From Planctomycetaceae bacterium (GTDB lineage Bacteria > Planctomycetota > UBA1135 > GCA-002686595), in assembly GCA_011525785.1 (NCBI GenBank), contig WYBT01000025.1, forward strand, positions 1 to 64,000: a stretch of DNA of 64,000 nt. Direction: 5' to 3'. Positions 27,110-36,871 of this stretch are shown one piece after another. Positions within the stretch are counted from its first letter, which is position 1. Every line of letters begins with the position of its first letter. Under the pieces are notes generated by a model, which was given only the letters and a program-made list of their open reading frames with translations, searched no databases and was not told the DNA's origin. The position numbers and the translations under genes are program-made.

Positions 27110-28519
27110 ATGCAGCTCCGCAAGCCGCGCTACGGCGACCTGTTCGAGGTCGAACTGGAGACGATCGACCCACGCGGCCGACCCTGCGGCTCGCTCGAGC
27201 ACGAGTCCGGCCGCTTCAAGGCCCTCGTCGAAGGTGCGCTGCCCGGCGACCGCGTGCGCGCCAGCGTGATCCGCCGCCGCAGGAGCGAGCTCGAGCTGCG
27301 CCTGGTCGAGCTCCTGCGCGCCAGTCCAGAGCGCACCCGCCCGCGCTGCGCGCACTTCGGCGTGTGCGGCGGTTGTCGCTTCCAGCACCTGGAGTACGCC
27401 GCGCAACTGGCGCTCAAGCGCGCCTGGATCGCGCGGCACTTCGAACTCGCGCGCGTCGCGTTGGACGAGCTCCAGGACGTCGCGCCGTGTGCGCAGCCGT
27501 GGCGCTACCGCAACAAGATGGACTTCAGCTTCAGCGCGCGCCGCTGGGTCGCGCCCGACGAGCCGTTGGGCGTCGATGCGAGCTTCGCGCTCGGCCTGCA
27601 CCCGCGCGAACAGCACTCCAAGGTGCTCTCGATCGAGGCCTGTCCGATCCAGTTCGAGGCCGCCGACGCGATCGTGCGCGACGCGCGGCGGATCGCGCTC
27701 GACCAGGGCCTGAGCGCCTGGGACGATCGCACGCACGTCGGTCTGCTGCGGCACCTGGTGTTGCGCACCAGTCGCGCCACGGGCGAGGTCCTGGCGCAGC
27801 TCACCACTTCGAGCGCCGCGCCCGAGCGGATCGATCCGTACGTGCGCGCGCTGCTCGAGGCGCAGCCCGCGATCACCACGCTCGTGCAGTGCGTCAGCGA
27901 GCGCGCCGCCTCGGTCGCCGGCGGCGAGCACGAGATCGTCTGGCGCGGCTCGGGCAAGTTGCGCGAGCGCCTCGCGGGATTGTGGTTCGAGGTCTCCGCC
28001 AGCGCCTTCTTCCAGACCAACACCGAGCAGGCCGAGCGGCTGGTCGCCATCGCGCTCGAAGAGCTGTCGGCGACGCGCGAAGAGCGCGTGCTCGATCTGT
28101 ACTGCGGAGCGGGCGCGTTCTCGCTGCCGCTGGCGCAGTGCGCGGGCGAGGTGCTCGGCGTGGAGCTGAGCGAGAGCGCCGTGCGCGATGCGCAGCGCAA
28201 CGCGGAGCTCAACGCCATCACCAACGCGCGCTTTGTGTGCGGCGACGCCGCGCAGTGGCTCGGCGCGGGCGACGTGGGGGCGTTCGACGCGCTGCTGGTC
28301 GATCCGCCGCGCGCGGGAGTGCATCCCAAGGCGCTCGCGGCGCTCGGCGCGGCGCGCGCGCGTCGACTGGTCTACGTTTCCTGCAACCCGCAGTCGGCGG
28401 CGCGCGACGCGGCGCAGCTCGCGACGCACGGCTGGCGCGCGCTGCGCGCTCGCCCCGTCGATCTGTTCCCGCACACTCCGCACGTGGAGTGCGTGTTCAC
28501 CTTCGAGCGCCGCCCGTGA
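27110..28519 (+). CDS. rlmD: 23S rRNA (uracil-5)-methyltransferase, RumA/RlmD-like
   Basis: 469-aa class I methyltransferase of the RumA/RlmD/TrmA family. An N-terminal TRAM domain (about 1-65) is followed by a [4Fe-4S] cysteine set C80, C86, C89 and C178. The SAM domain opens at LDLYCGAGAF (about 329-338), with DPPRAGV near 398. The catalytic nucleophile is C425 in YVSCNPQ, and the base is E460 in HVECVF. It should make m5U in rRNA. RlmD (U1939) and RlmC (U747) specificities cannot be separated by eye. The GTGA at its end couples it to the next small gene. Confidence 0.88.
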   Translation: MQLRKPRYGDLFEVELETIDPRGRPCGSLEHESGRFKALVEGALPGDRVRASVIRRRRSELELRLVELLRASPERTRPRCAHFGVCGGCRFQHLEYAAQLALKRAWIARHFELARVALDELQDVAPCAQPWRYRNKMDFSFSARRWVAPDEPLGVDASFALGLHPREQHSKVLSIEACPIQFEAADAIVRDARRIALDQGLSAWDDRTHVGLLRHLVLRTSRATGEVLAQLTTSSAAPERIDPYVRALLEAQPAITTLVQCVSERAASVAGGEHEIVWRGSGKLRERLAGLWFEVSASAFFQTNTEQAERLVAIALEELSATREERVLDLYCGAGAFSLPLAQCAGEVLGVELSESAVRDAQRNAELNAITNARFVCGDAAQWLGAGDVGAFDALLVDPPRAGVHPKALAALGAARARRLVYVSCNPQSAARDAAQLATHGWRALRARPVDLFPHTPHVECVFTFERRP

Positions 28520-28725
28520 AGGACGAGCCCGCGCCGCCGCCGCTCACGTTCCCCGCGCCGCGCACGCAAGCGCGCGAAGGACTGTGTCCGCATTGTCATC
28601 ACGTGCGGCGCATCACCTCGGCCAAGGGCTCGGTGTTCTTGCTGTGCGAGCGCGCGAAGAACGACGAACGCTTCCCGCGTTACCCGCAGCAGCCGCGCAT
28701 GGAGTGCGCCGGCTTCCAGCGCTAG
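28516..28725 (+). CDS. Small zinc-ribbon-like protein
   Basis: 69 aa, GTG start overlapping the rlmD stop by four bases. The N-terminal 18 residues are Pro-rich. The rest carries CPHCHH, LLCERAKND and MECAGF, that is four cysteines in C-x2-C...C...C spacing, suggesting a zinc ribbon. Function unknown. The translational coupling to the methyltransferase suggests a role in RNA or ribosome biology, which is inference. Confidence 0.65.
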   Translation: MKDEPAPPPLTFPAPRTQAREGLCPHCHHVRRITSAKGSVFLLCERAKNDERFPRYPQQPRMECAGFQR

Positions 28726-28738
28726 ATTTTGACGCTCC

Positions 28739-29311
28739 ATGAGTTCTGAATGGCTGGTTGCGCCCGGCAGTTTCCTGGCCGCGGGCCCGGATCTGGTCGA
28801 TCCCAATTTCGCTCACACCGTGGTGCTGATCTGTCGCCACGACGACGAAGGCGCGTACGGTCTGGTCGTCAATCGCCCCAGCGATGTGTTCGCCAGCGAC
28901 GTGCTCGCGGCGCACGCCGGTCTCGCGCGCAGCGCGGCGCGCATGTTCGTGGGCGGGCCGGTGAGCCTCGAGTCGTTGCAGGTGTTGCACCGCGCGCCCG
29001 AGCACGTGCAGGGCGGCGAAGAACTCGCTCCGGGCCTGTGGATCGGCGGCGATCTCGACCAGCTCGCGCGCTACTTCGACGAGCACCCGGCAGAAGCCCA
29101 GAACAACGTGCGGCTGCTCATGGGATACTCCGGCTGGGGCCCAGGGCAGCTCGAGTACGAGCTGTCGGAGTTTTCGTGGCTCCCCGCTCCGCTGTCCATC
29201 GAGAGCGTTTTCGCGTCGCAGCCATCCGTCGTCTGGCGCGACGTGGTTCGCGCGCTCGGCCCGCGCTTTCGCGCGTTGGCTGACGAACCACCTGATCCGA
29301 ACCTGAATTGA
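28739..29311 (+). CDS. YqgE/AlgH family protein (UPF0301)
   Basis: 190 aa. Family features are the opening LVAPGSFLAAGPDLVDPNFAHTVVLI, GLVVNRPSD around residue 41, FVGGPVSLESLQVLH and RLLMGYSGWGPGQLE. The molecular role of YqgE/AlgH is not firmly known; AlgH was named as a regulator of alginate production in Pseudomonas. It lies 13 bases after the zinc-ribbon gene and is probably in the same transcript. Confidence 0.88.
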   Translation: MSSEWLVAPGSFLAAGPDLVDPNFAHTVVLICRHDDEGAYGLVVNRPSDVFASDVLAAHAGLARSAARMFVGGPVSLESLQVLHRAPEHVQGGEELAPGLWIGGDLDQLARYFDEHPAEAQNNVRLLMGYSGWGPGQLEYELSEFSWLPAPLSIESVFASQPSVVWRDVVRALGPRFRALADEPPDPNLN

Positions 29312-29367
29312 GCCAGCGCGCCGACGCTGAGCACCTGCGGGCCGCGCGACGGCTCGCGAGTTGACCT

Positions 29368-32300
29368 ATGACGCACTCCGCTACGACTCCGTCCGCTCCG
29401 CCCGTCCGTCGACGCCGTTGGCCGCTGGTGCTCGCGCTGGTGTTCGCTTTGGTTGTGGTGCTCGTCGCGCTGGCGCCGGGAATGCTCGGCGGAGTGGTCG
29501 CGAACGCCGCTGTCGCGGGCTTCAACGAAGAGCGTCAGGGCCGGCTCGAGCTCGACGGCCTCGACCTGGGCTGGACCGGCCGCCAGGCGCTGCGCGAGGC
29601 GCGTCTGTACGACCCGCAGGGCGTGCTGATCGCGTCGGTGAGCGCGGATCTGCCGTCGCTGCTCGACCTCGCGGGCAGCGGGGGCGCGAAGCTCGGCAAG
29701 ATCGTCGTGCGCGCGCGCGCCGAACTCGTCGCCGACGACGCCGGGGTGACCAACCTCGACCGCGCGCTGGCCGATCGGCCGAACGCGCCCGTGCGCAAGC
29801 CTGTCGATGAGAGCGACTCCAGCTCGACGGATCTGGGCGATGTGCTGCGGCGCCTAGAGCTCGAGCTCGATGTCGTCGTCGAGCGCTTGTCGTGGAGCGA
29901 CGCGACCACGCGCGCGCTGGGGCAACCCTTCGCGATCGACAACTTGAAGCTGCTCGTCACCGCGCAGCCCGGCCAGCCGCTGAAGCTCGACGCCCAGGGC
30001 GCGCTGTCCGGGGCCGCCAGCGGCGCGCTCGCGGCGCACGCCTCGGTCGCGGAGCTGTTCGCGGGCGCCAAGCTCAATCCCGCGGCGCAGTTCGAGCTCG
30101 ACGCGCAGCTCGAGTCGCTCCCCAGCGCGCTGGTCGACGCGCTCGCGCGCCAGCAGGGCGTCGTTGCGCTCGCACTCGGCGAGCGTTTCAGCGTGCGGGC
30201 CAAGGGCGCGGGCGCGCTGAGCGCCGGCTCGCTCGAACTCAGCATCGCCGGCTCCGACGGACAGTTGCAGTTCACCGGCGAACTCGCCGACGGCGTGCTC
30301 GGCGGCCGCAAGCCGGCGACGTTCGAACTCGCGCTGAACCCCAAGGCCGACGCGCTTCAGCGTTTCCTCACCGCCAGCTTGCCTCCGAACGTGTCCCTCG
30401 CCGCTGCGGGCGCGCCGAGCGTGCGCGTGAAGCTCGATGGGCTGCGCGTCGAACTCCAGCGCGTGCTCGAGGCCGCCAACTCCGGCGGGGATGTCGCCGC
30501 AGCGGCCCTCGGCGCGACGCGCGCGGTGTTGAGCGCGGACGTCAACGCCTGGCGCGCGAGCGGCGACTTCGCGCCGGGCGCGGGCCTCGAGCTCGGCGCG
30601 CTCGCACTGCGCGCGACGCTCGAGCCCAGCGGCGGCAAGGCGCCGGTGCGCGTCGAGCTGAACACGCGCGTCGCCGCTGCGCAGCAAGCGCAAGAGGGCG
30701 CCGACGTGCGTCTCACGCTCGCGTGCCCGGACGTTGCCCAGGCGCTCGGCGTGATGTCGGGCGGCGCGTTGGCGCCGACGCAGGTCGAGTTCGAACTCTC
30801 GTCGCTGCCGCTGTCGCTCTTGACGGCGCTTGCGCCCGCAGCCGCGGAGAGCGCGGCCAAGTTGCCCAAGGGGCCGGTGAAGCTCGCCACGACGCTCGAA
30901 TTCGTCGCCGGGCAGCCGGCGAAGTTCGCGACGCGAGCATCGCTCGGAAGCGGCGCTCGAGCGCTGACTGCGAACCTCGACGCGAGCGTGGTCGATCCCT
31001 TCGGCGTGCAAACTTCGCGCGCGGTCGGCGCGCTGCCGTCGCTCTCCGCCAAGCTCGAACTCGCTGGACTCGCTCTGCTGCGCGAGTTCATCCCGGCGCC
31101 GCACTCGGACACGGTGCTCGAGCTGTTGGGCGAGCGCGTCAGCGCTGATCTCGCCTTCGAGCCGGCGCGCGGCTCGTCGGGCATCTCCGACGCTGCGCTG
31201 ACGGCGAAGCTCGGCGCCTCCAAGCTCGATCTCGACCTCGCTCTCGCGCTGCGCGATTCGCGCATGACGATCGACTCGGCGCGTCCGATGGCGCTCGAGG
31301 TGCGCTTGAGCCAGGCGCTGGTCGAGCGCTACACGGCGACGAGCCTGCCCGCCGGCGCGAAGCTCTCGTTCGCCGACGCAGCGCCCGTGTTCCGCGTGCG
31401 CGCCGGCGGAGTGAGCTTGCCGCTCGAAGCATGGATGAGCGCTGAAGGCGCCGCTCCGATCTCGCTGGGGACTACGCTGCGTGGAACGAGCGCAACGTTG
31501 CGCGTCGAAGTCCCCGGTCTGACGCTTTCACAGCCCGCTGTGGGCGGCGGCGCCGCGATCCCGATCGAAGTGCAGCAACTCGCGCTGACGGCCGCGCTCG
31601 AGGCCGGCAAGCCCGCACGTTTCGATTTGAACGGCGCGATCGCGGGCGCCAGTCCGAGCAAGCTCGCGCTCAGCGCCACGAGCGACGACCTCGGCGCGTT
31701 CGTCGATGGTCTGTCCACCGAAGCGGGACCGCCCTCGTCGGCGGCGCTCAAGCTCTCGGGCGACGTGGCGAGCCTTCCCACCGCCCTGATCGATGCGCTC
31801 GCGGCGCAGAACGGGCTGCTCGTCGACGTGCTAGGGCCCTCGATGGACTTCAAGCTCGCGGGCGCCTGGCCGAGCGCCCCCGGAGATCCGCTGCGCGCTG
31901 AGCTCACGTCGCCGACGGCGAGCATGAAGGTCGAGGCGGGCCTCGAGGGCATGCTGCTCAAGGCCTCCGACACGGGCGGAATCCAGGCGCAGCTCCCGCT
32001 CACGCCGCTGTTCAGCGAGCGCATCGTGGGCAAGCTCGTGCCGCTGTGCGTCAACGCCAGCAAGCCGCAGGGCGCTTCGCCGGTGGGCCTGAGCGTGCGC
32101 GACTTCCAGCTCCCGCTCGACGGCGATCTCTCCAAGCTCAACGCGGTGATCGAGCTCGAGCTAGGCGACATCGTCTACGACCTACTGCCTGGGATCTCGA
32201 GCGCGCTCGCTCCGCTGGGTCTGGCGGGCAAGACCCAAGGCTCTGCGAAGGCCGGCAAGCTCTCGCTGCCGATCCGCAACGGCGTCGTGAGCTACGAGCG

Positions 32301-32625
32301 CCTGCCGATCTCGTTCGGCGGCAATGAACTCGCCTTCAAGGGCGCCTTCGATCTCTCCAAGCTCGAGTTCGACCTGTCGACCGACGTACCGCTCGAAGCG
32401 CTCGGTTCGAAGGTGAATGCCGAACTCGACAAGGTGCGCCAGTACCTCGACCCGAAGATGCTGGTGCCAGTGCAGCTCAAGGGCACTTGGAAGAGCCCCA
32501 AGTTCCGCCTCGCCGACGACTTCACCAAGAAGGTGCTCAAGGACGCCGCCGAGAAGGCCGCCGAAGACGCGCTGAAGGGCGGGCTGCAGGACTTGCTGGG
32601 CGGCAAGAAGAAGAAAAAGGACTGA
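29368..32625 (+). CDS. Large AsmA/TamB-like envelope protein
   Basis: 1085 aa with a single N-terminal anchor (about 18-40) after a basic RRRRW stretch, then a long, repetitive, Ala/Leu-rich region with alternating beta-strand pattern, and a lysine-rich end (GGKKKKKD). This architecture matches the AsmA/DUF748/TamB group of envelope proteins, which form long hydrophobic grooves for lipid transport between membranes. No individual motif is decisive, so the assignment rests on length, anchor and composition. It stands alone between yqgE and a di-heme oxidoreductase. Confidence 0.55.
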   Translation: MTHSATTPSAPPVRRRRWPLVLALVFALVVVLVALAPGMLGGVVANAAVAGFNEERQGRLELDGLDLGWTGRQALREARLYDPQGVLIASVSADLPSLLDLAGSGGAKLGKIVVRARAELVADDAGVTNLDRALADRPNAPVRKPVDESDSSSTDLGDVLRRLELELDVVVERLSWSDATTRALGQPFAIDNLKLLVTAQPGQPLKLDAQGALSGAASGALAAHASVAELFAGAKLNPAAQFELDAQLESLPSALVDALARQQGVVALALGERFSVRAKGAGALSAGSLELSIAGSDGQLQFTGELADGVLGGRKPATFELALNPKADALQRFLTASLPPNVSLAAAGAPSVRVKLDGLRVELQRVLEAANSGGDVAAAALGATRAVLSADVNAWRASGDFAPGAGLELGALALRATLEPSGGKAPVRVELNTRVAAAQQAQEGADVRLTLACPDVAQALGVMSGGALAPTQVEFELSSLPLSLLTALAPAAAESAAKLPKGPVKLATTLEFVAGQPAKFATRASLGSGARALTANLDASVVDPFGVQTSRAVGALPSLSAKLELAGLALLREFIPAPHSDTVLELLGERVSADLAFEPARGSSGISDAALTAKLGASKLDLDLALALRDSRMTIDSARPMALEVRLSQALVERYTATSLPAGAKLSFADAAPVFRVRAGGVSLPLEAWMSAEGAAPISLGTTLRGTSATLRVEVPGLTLSQPAVGGGAAIPIEVQQLALTAALEAGKPARFDLNGAIAGASPSKLALSATSDDLGAFVDGLSTEAGPPSSAALKLSGDVASLPTALIDALAAQNGLLVDVLGPSMDFKLAGAWPSAPGDPLRAELTSPTASMKVEAGLEGMLLKASDTGGIQAQLPLTPLFSERIVGKLVPLCVNASKPQGASPVGLSVRDFQLPLDGDLSKLNAVIELELGDIVYDLLPGISSALAPLGLAGKTQGSAKAGKLSLPIRNGVVSYERLPISFGGNELAFKGAFDLSKLEFDLSTDVPLEALGSKVNAELDKVRQYLDPKMLVPVQLKGTWKSPKFRLADDFTKKVLKDAAEKAAEDALKGGLQDLLGGKKKKKD

Positions 32626-32760
32626 GGCTGTCCGGCCGGCGCACTGGCGGCGCAAGACAGTGGCTGAGCGGGCCGCCGAAACTCGGCGCCCCGATTAGGG
32701 TTGAAGCGGCTCGCGTCGCGCCTTCAGCGAACGCGGGCCGTTCCAGAGCCGGAGCCACCC

Positions 32761-34368
<1,608 letters not shown>

Positions 34369-34375
34369 CTCAGCG

Positions 34376-35263
34376 CTACGGCTTCGGCGCCGTCTCGAGC
34401 GCTGCGTCGAGCAGCGGGTTGTCGGGCGTGTCCTTGCGCCAGGCGGCCATGACGGGGAACTCGATCGTTGGCGACCACAGCGGGAGCGCGGTCACGCCAG
34501 GGCGTTTGGGGCCGTCGGCGTCGAGCCAGGGCAGCAGCGAGAAGCCCAGTTCGGCTTCGACGAAGGCCAGGATCGACTCGGCGGAGCCTGCGGAGAGCAT
34601 CGCGCGCGGCTTGGCGCCGTGCTCGTCGAGCGCGCGCAGCTGCATCTCGTGCGCCACGCCGCCGGGCGGGTAGCTGATGAAGGTCTCACCGCTCAACTGC
34701 GCGAGCGAGAGGCGCGACTTGCGCGCGAGCGGGTGTTTGGCGGGCAAGACGACGAACGCGCGCAGCGTGCCGATGCGCATGGTGGCGACGTCGTCGGGCC
34801 ACTGGGGGAGATAGTCGACGAGCAGGTCGGCCGAGCCGTCGCGCAGTTTGGCGACGTTGGTCGTCATTGCTTCGACCAGCTCGACGCGCAGGTCCTTGCG
34901 TGCTTTGGCGAGGCGCTGGATCCAGCGCGGCATCAGGTGCTTGACGAACATCGGCGCGGCGTGGATCACCAGGCTCCCGCCGTAGTCGCCCGACTGCACG
35001 GCGCGCACGACGCTGGGCAGCGAATCGAAGAACGGGCCGACGAAGCGGTAGAGGCGTTGGCCCGCGGCGGTGAGCTGCATCTGGTCCTTGCCGACGCGCT
35101 CGAAGAGCTTCACGCCGAGTTCGGCCTCGAGCTTGGAGACCTGCTGGTGCACGGCGGGCTGCGTGATCGGGTAGGGGAAGGCGCGCGCGGCCTTGGCGTA
35201 GCCGCCGGTCTTCGCGACCCAGTAGAAGCCCTCCAGGCGGTGCAGCGTGAGTTGCTGCGTCAT
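34376..35263 (-). CDS. LysR-family transcriptional regulator
   Basis: 295 aa. The N-terminal winged helix-turn-helix (about 5-65) includes AKAARAFPYPITQPAVHQQVSKLEAELGVKLFER, followed by a substrate-binding effector domain to the C-terminus. LysR proteins act as ligand-responsive tetramers. The target here is unknown. Its ATG overlaps the cyaY stop (ATGA), an unusual partner for a LysR gene, so an iron- or redox-related signal is conceivable but unproven. A much longer upstream reading frame runs antisense through cyaY and a repeat and is rejected. Confidence 0.88.
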   Translation of the reverse strand: MTQQLTLHRLEGFYWVAKTGGYAKAARAFPYPITQPAVHQQVSKLEAELGVKLFERVGKDQMQLTAAGQRLYRFVGPFFDSLPSVVRAVQSGDYGGSLVIHAAPMFVKHLMPRWIQRLAKARKDLRVELVEAMTTNVAKLRDGSADLLVDYLPQWPDDVATMRIGTLRAFVVLPAKHPLARKSRLSLAQLSGETFISYPPGGVAHEMQLRALDEHGAKPRAMLSAGSAESILAFVEAELGFSLLPWLDADGPKRPGVTALPLWSPTIEFPVMAAWRKDTPDNPLLDAALETAPKP

Positions 35264-35583
35264 GGCGCCGCCACCGCGCGCTTCAACTTTTCGGAGACGA
35301 CCTGTGCGATGCGCTCGTACAGCGCGTGGCCGTCGCGGTCGTCGAACCACGCCTGGCGCTGCTCGTCCCAGTTGTAGTGCCAGGCGCGCGCGCCGGCGGC
35401 GAACCACATCTGATTCGTCGCGGATTGGCGGTTGAGCACATAGCGCAGGTTGCCCGGGAACACGAGCGTCACCACGCCGTCGGTCGTCGCGTAATCCACT
35501 TCGTCGGGATCGAAGGGCTCGAGCCAATCGGCGACGCGCGCCAGGCACGCGTCGGAGAGCTTGACGAACTGCTGCTTGTCCAT
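35260..35583 (-). CDS. cyaY: Frataxin-like iron-binding protein CyaY
   Basis: 107 aa, full length for bacterial frataxin. An acidic first helix (about 3-30, with DPDEVDY) is followed by the conserved beta-sheet sequence GVVTLVFPGNLRYVLNRQSATNQMWFAA. The FVLNRQ-type stretch and tryptophan in QMWFAA are family hallmarks. Frataxin binds ferrous iron and modulates cysteine desulfurase activity in Fe-S cluster assembly. A cysteine desulfurase is encoded at 56679-57830. The gene is coupled to the following lysR. Confidence 0.9.
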   Translation of the reverse strand: MDKQQFVKLSDACLARVADWLEPFDPDEVDYATTDGVVTLVFPGNLRYVLNRQSATNQMWFAAGARAWHYNWDEQRQAWFDDRDGHALYERIAQVVSEKLKRAVAAP

Positions 35584-35622
35584 CGCCTTGTTCTAGCGCT
35601 TGGAGCGGCCGGTTGCCCGCTG

Positions 35623-35735
35623 AGCTACCACGAAGTGGTAGCGACAGAACCAATAGCTCAGCGCGGCCGAATGCCGCGGGGCGCGTCGGCGCCTTGGCCG
35701 ATGCGCCCATGCACCGCGGCGTGAAGGCCGCGCTG
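35623..35735 (+). repeat. 113-bp repeat unit with 77-nt palindrome, copy 3
   Basis: Same orientation as the two copies at 24 kb. The palindrome is at 35659-35735, again exactly 77 nt. The leading part differs but keeps the layout: GCTACCAC/GTGGTAGC forms an 8-bp stem with a GAA loop. Against copies 1 and 2, the apical arm has a paired change (T-A to C-G), so the fold is kept. It overlaps the 3' end of nth. Confidence 0.9.
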
Positions 35736-36410
35736 CTTGGTGCGCAGGTCCTTGCCCGTTCCGTGGCGCTTCTCGAGCGCCGCGCGGGTCTTGGGCGCAG
35801 CCCACGAGCAAATCGGGCACTTCGACAGGTCGTGCGCGCGCGCCGGGCAGTGCTCGCGGCCGAAAAAAATGATCTGCAGGTGGCGGCGGTTCCAAGTCTC
35901 TGGCGCGAACAGCGCCTTGAGGTCGCGCTCGGTCTTCTCGACGCTCGCGCCGTTCGACAGGCCCCAGCGCGCCGCCAGGCGATGGATGTGCGTGTCGACG
36001 GGGAACGCTGGCACGCCGAAGGCGTGGCTCATCACGACGCTGGCGGTCTTGTGGCCGACGCCCGGCAGCTGCTCGAGCTCTTCGAAGGTGCGCGGCACTT
36101 CGCCGCCGTGGCGCGCGAGCAGGATCTCGGAGAGACCTCGAATGGCCTTCGACTTCGCCGGCGAGAGCCCGCAGGGCTTGATGATCTCGCGGATTTCGTC
36201 GGCGGAGAGCTTCACCATCTCCTGCGGCGTCTTCGCGCGTGCGAACAAGAGCGGCGTGGTCTGGTTGACGCGCACGTCGGTGCACTGCGCCGAGAGCAGC
36301 ACTGCGATCAGGAGCGTGTACGCATCGATGTGGTCGAGCGGCACGGGCGGCGCGGGGTACAGCTCGTCGAGCAGCGCCCCGATCCGTGCGGCCTTGTCCT
36401 CGCGTTTCAT
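35658..36410 (-). CDS. nth: Endonuclease III
   Basis: 250-aa base-excision glycosylase/AP lyase for oxidised pyrimidines. The helix-hairpin-helix LPGVGHKTA carries the catalytic lysine K121, and D139 is the catalytic aspartate in VDTHIHR. The C-terminal cysteine region reads C188-x9-C198-x2-C201 with no fourth cysteine, so the usual [4Fe-4S] loop (C-x6-C-x2-C-x5-C) is not intact. I start at the ATG at 36410 (MKREDK), which is where homology begins. Residues 226-250 are encoded entirely by the 77-nt palindrome of repeat copy 3, and the TGA sits at its edge, so the native tail was probably replaced. Confidence 0.9.
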   Translation of the reverse strand: MKREDKAARIGALLDELYPAPPVPLDHIDAYTLLIAVLLSAQCTDVRVNQTTPLLFARAKTPQEMVKLSADEIREIIKPCGLSPAKSKAIRGLSEILLARHGGEVPRTFEELEQLPGVGHKTASVVMSHAFGVPAFPVDTHIHRLAARWGLSNGASVEKTERDLKALFAPETWNRRHLQIIFFGREHCPARAHDLSKCPICSWAAPKTRAALEKRHGTGKDLRTKQRGLHAAVHGRIGQGADAPRGIRPR

Positions 36411-36469
36411 GCAGTGGCGGGGCGCGGCGGACTTGCAGTCGCCCCTGCGACCATCGAAGCTCCGCGGCC

Positions 36470-36871
36470 ATGGACACGCAAGCACGCATCAAGGACTTCC
36501 TCAGCGTTGCGCCGTTCGCCGTGGTCGGGGCTTCGACGAACCGCGAGAAGTACGGCAACAAGGTGCTGCGCTGTTACCTGCAGCACGGGCTCTCCGTCCA
36601 CTGCGTCCATCCGAGCGAGCGCGAGATCGAAGGCGTGACGTGTGTGCGCTCGATCGCTGAACTGCCCGAGGGCGTCCACGGGCTCAGCATCATCACGCCG
36701 CCGCCGGTCACCGAACGCGTCGTGCGTGAGGCGGCGGACAAGAAGATCACGCGGCTGTGGATGCAGCCGGGCGCCGAAAGCCGCACCGCGCTCGAGCTCG
36801 CGGCGCAGCTGGGCTTGTCGGTGATCGCGGGCGGCCCGTGCCTCCTGGTCGTGCTCGGCTATCGCGAGTGA
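36470..36871 (+). CDS. CoA-binding domain protein (YccU-like)
   Basis: 133-aa Rossmann-fold protein of the CoA-binding type found as stand-alone YccU and as the first domain of succinyl-CoA synthetase alpha. It shows FAVVGASTNREKYGNKVLR near the N-terminus and LWMQPGAES around residue 99. Its physiological role is not known. It diverges from nth with a 59-base gap and converges with the DUF4198 gene: the two stop codons touch (36869-36871 and 36872-36874). Confidence 0.87.
   Translation: MDTQARIKDFLSVAPFAVVGASTNREKYGNKVLRCYLQHGLSVHCVHPSEREIEGVTCVRSIAELPEGVHGLSIITPPPVTERVVREAADKKITRLWMQPGAESRTALELAAQLGLSVIAGGPCLLVVLGYRE

Noticed and set aside
24010-27123. A 1037-codon open frame on the minus strand covering the whole histidine kinase gene
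   Set aside because: Its product is Arg/Ala/Gly-rich with no family features. It is the antisense shadow of a gene with clear kinase and receiver motifs, a common effect of very high GC content.
34376-35710. A 444-codon version of the LysR gene
   Set aside because: The added N-terminal part runs through cyaY and repeat copy 3 in another frame. The conserved LysR start is at 35263.
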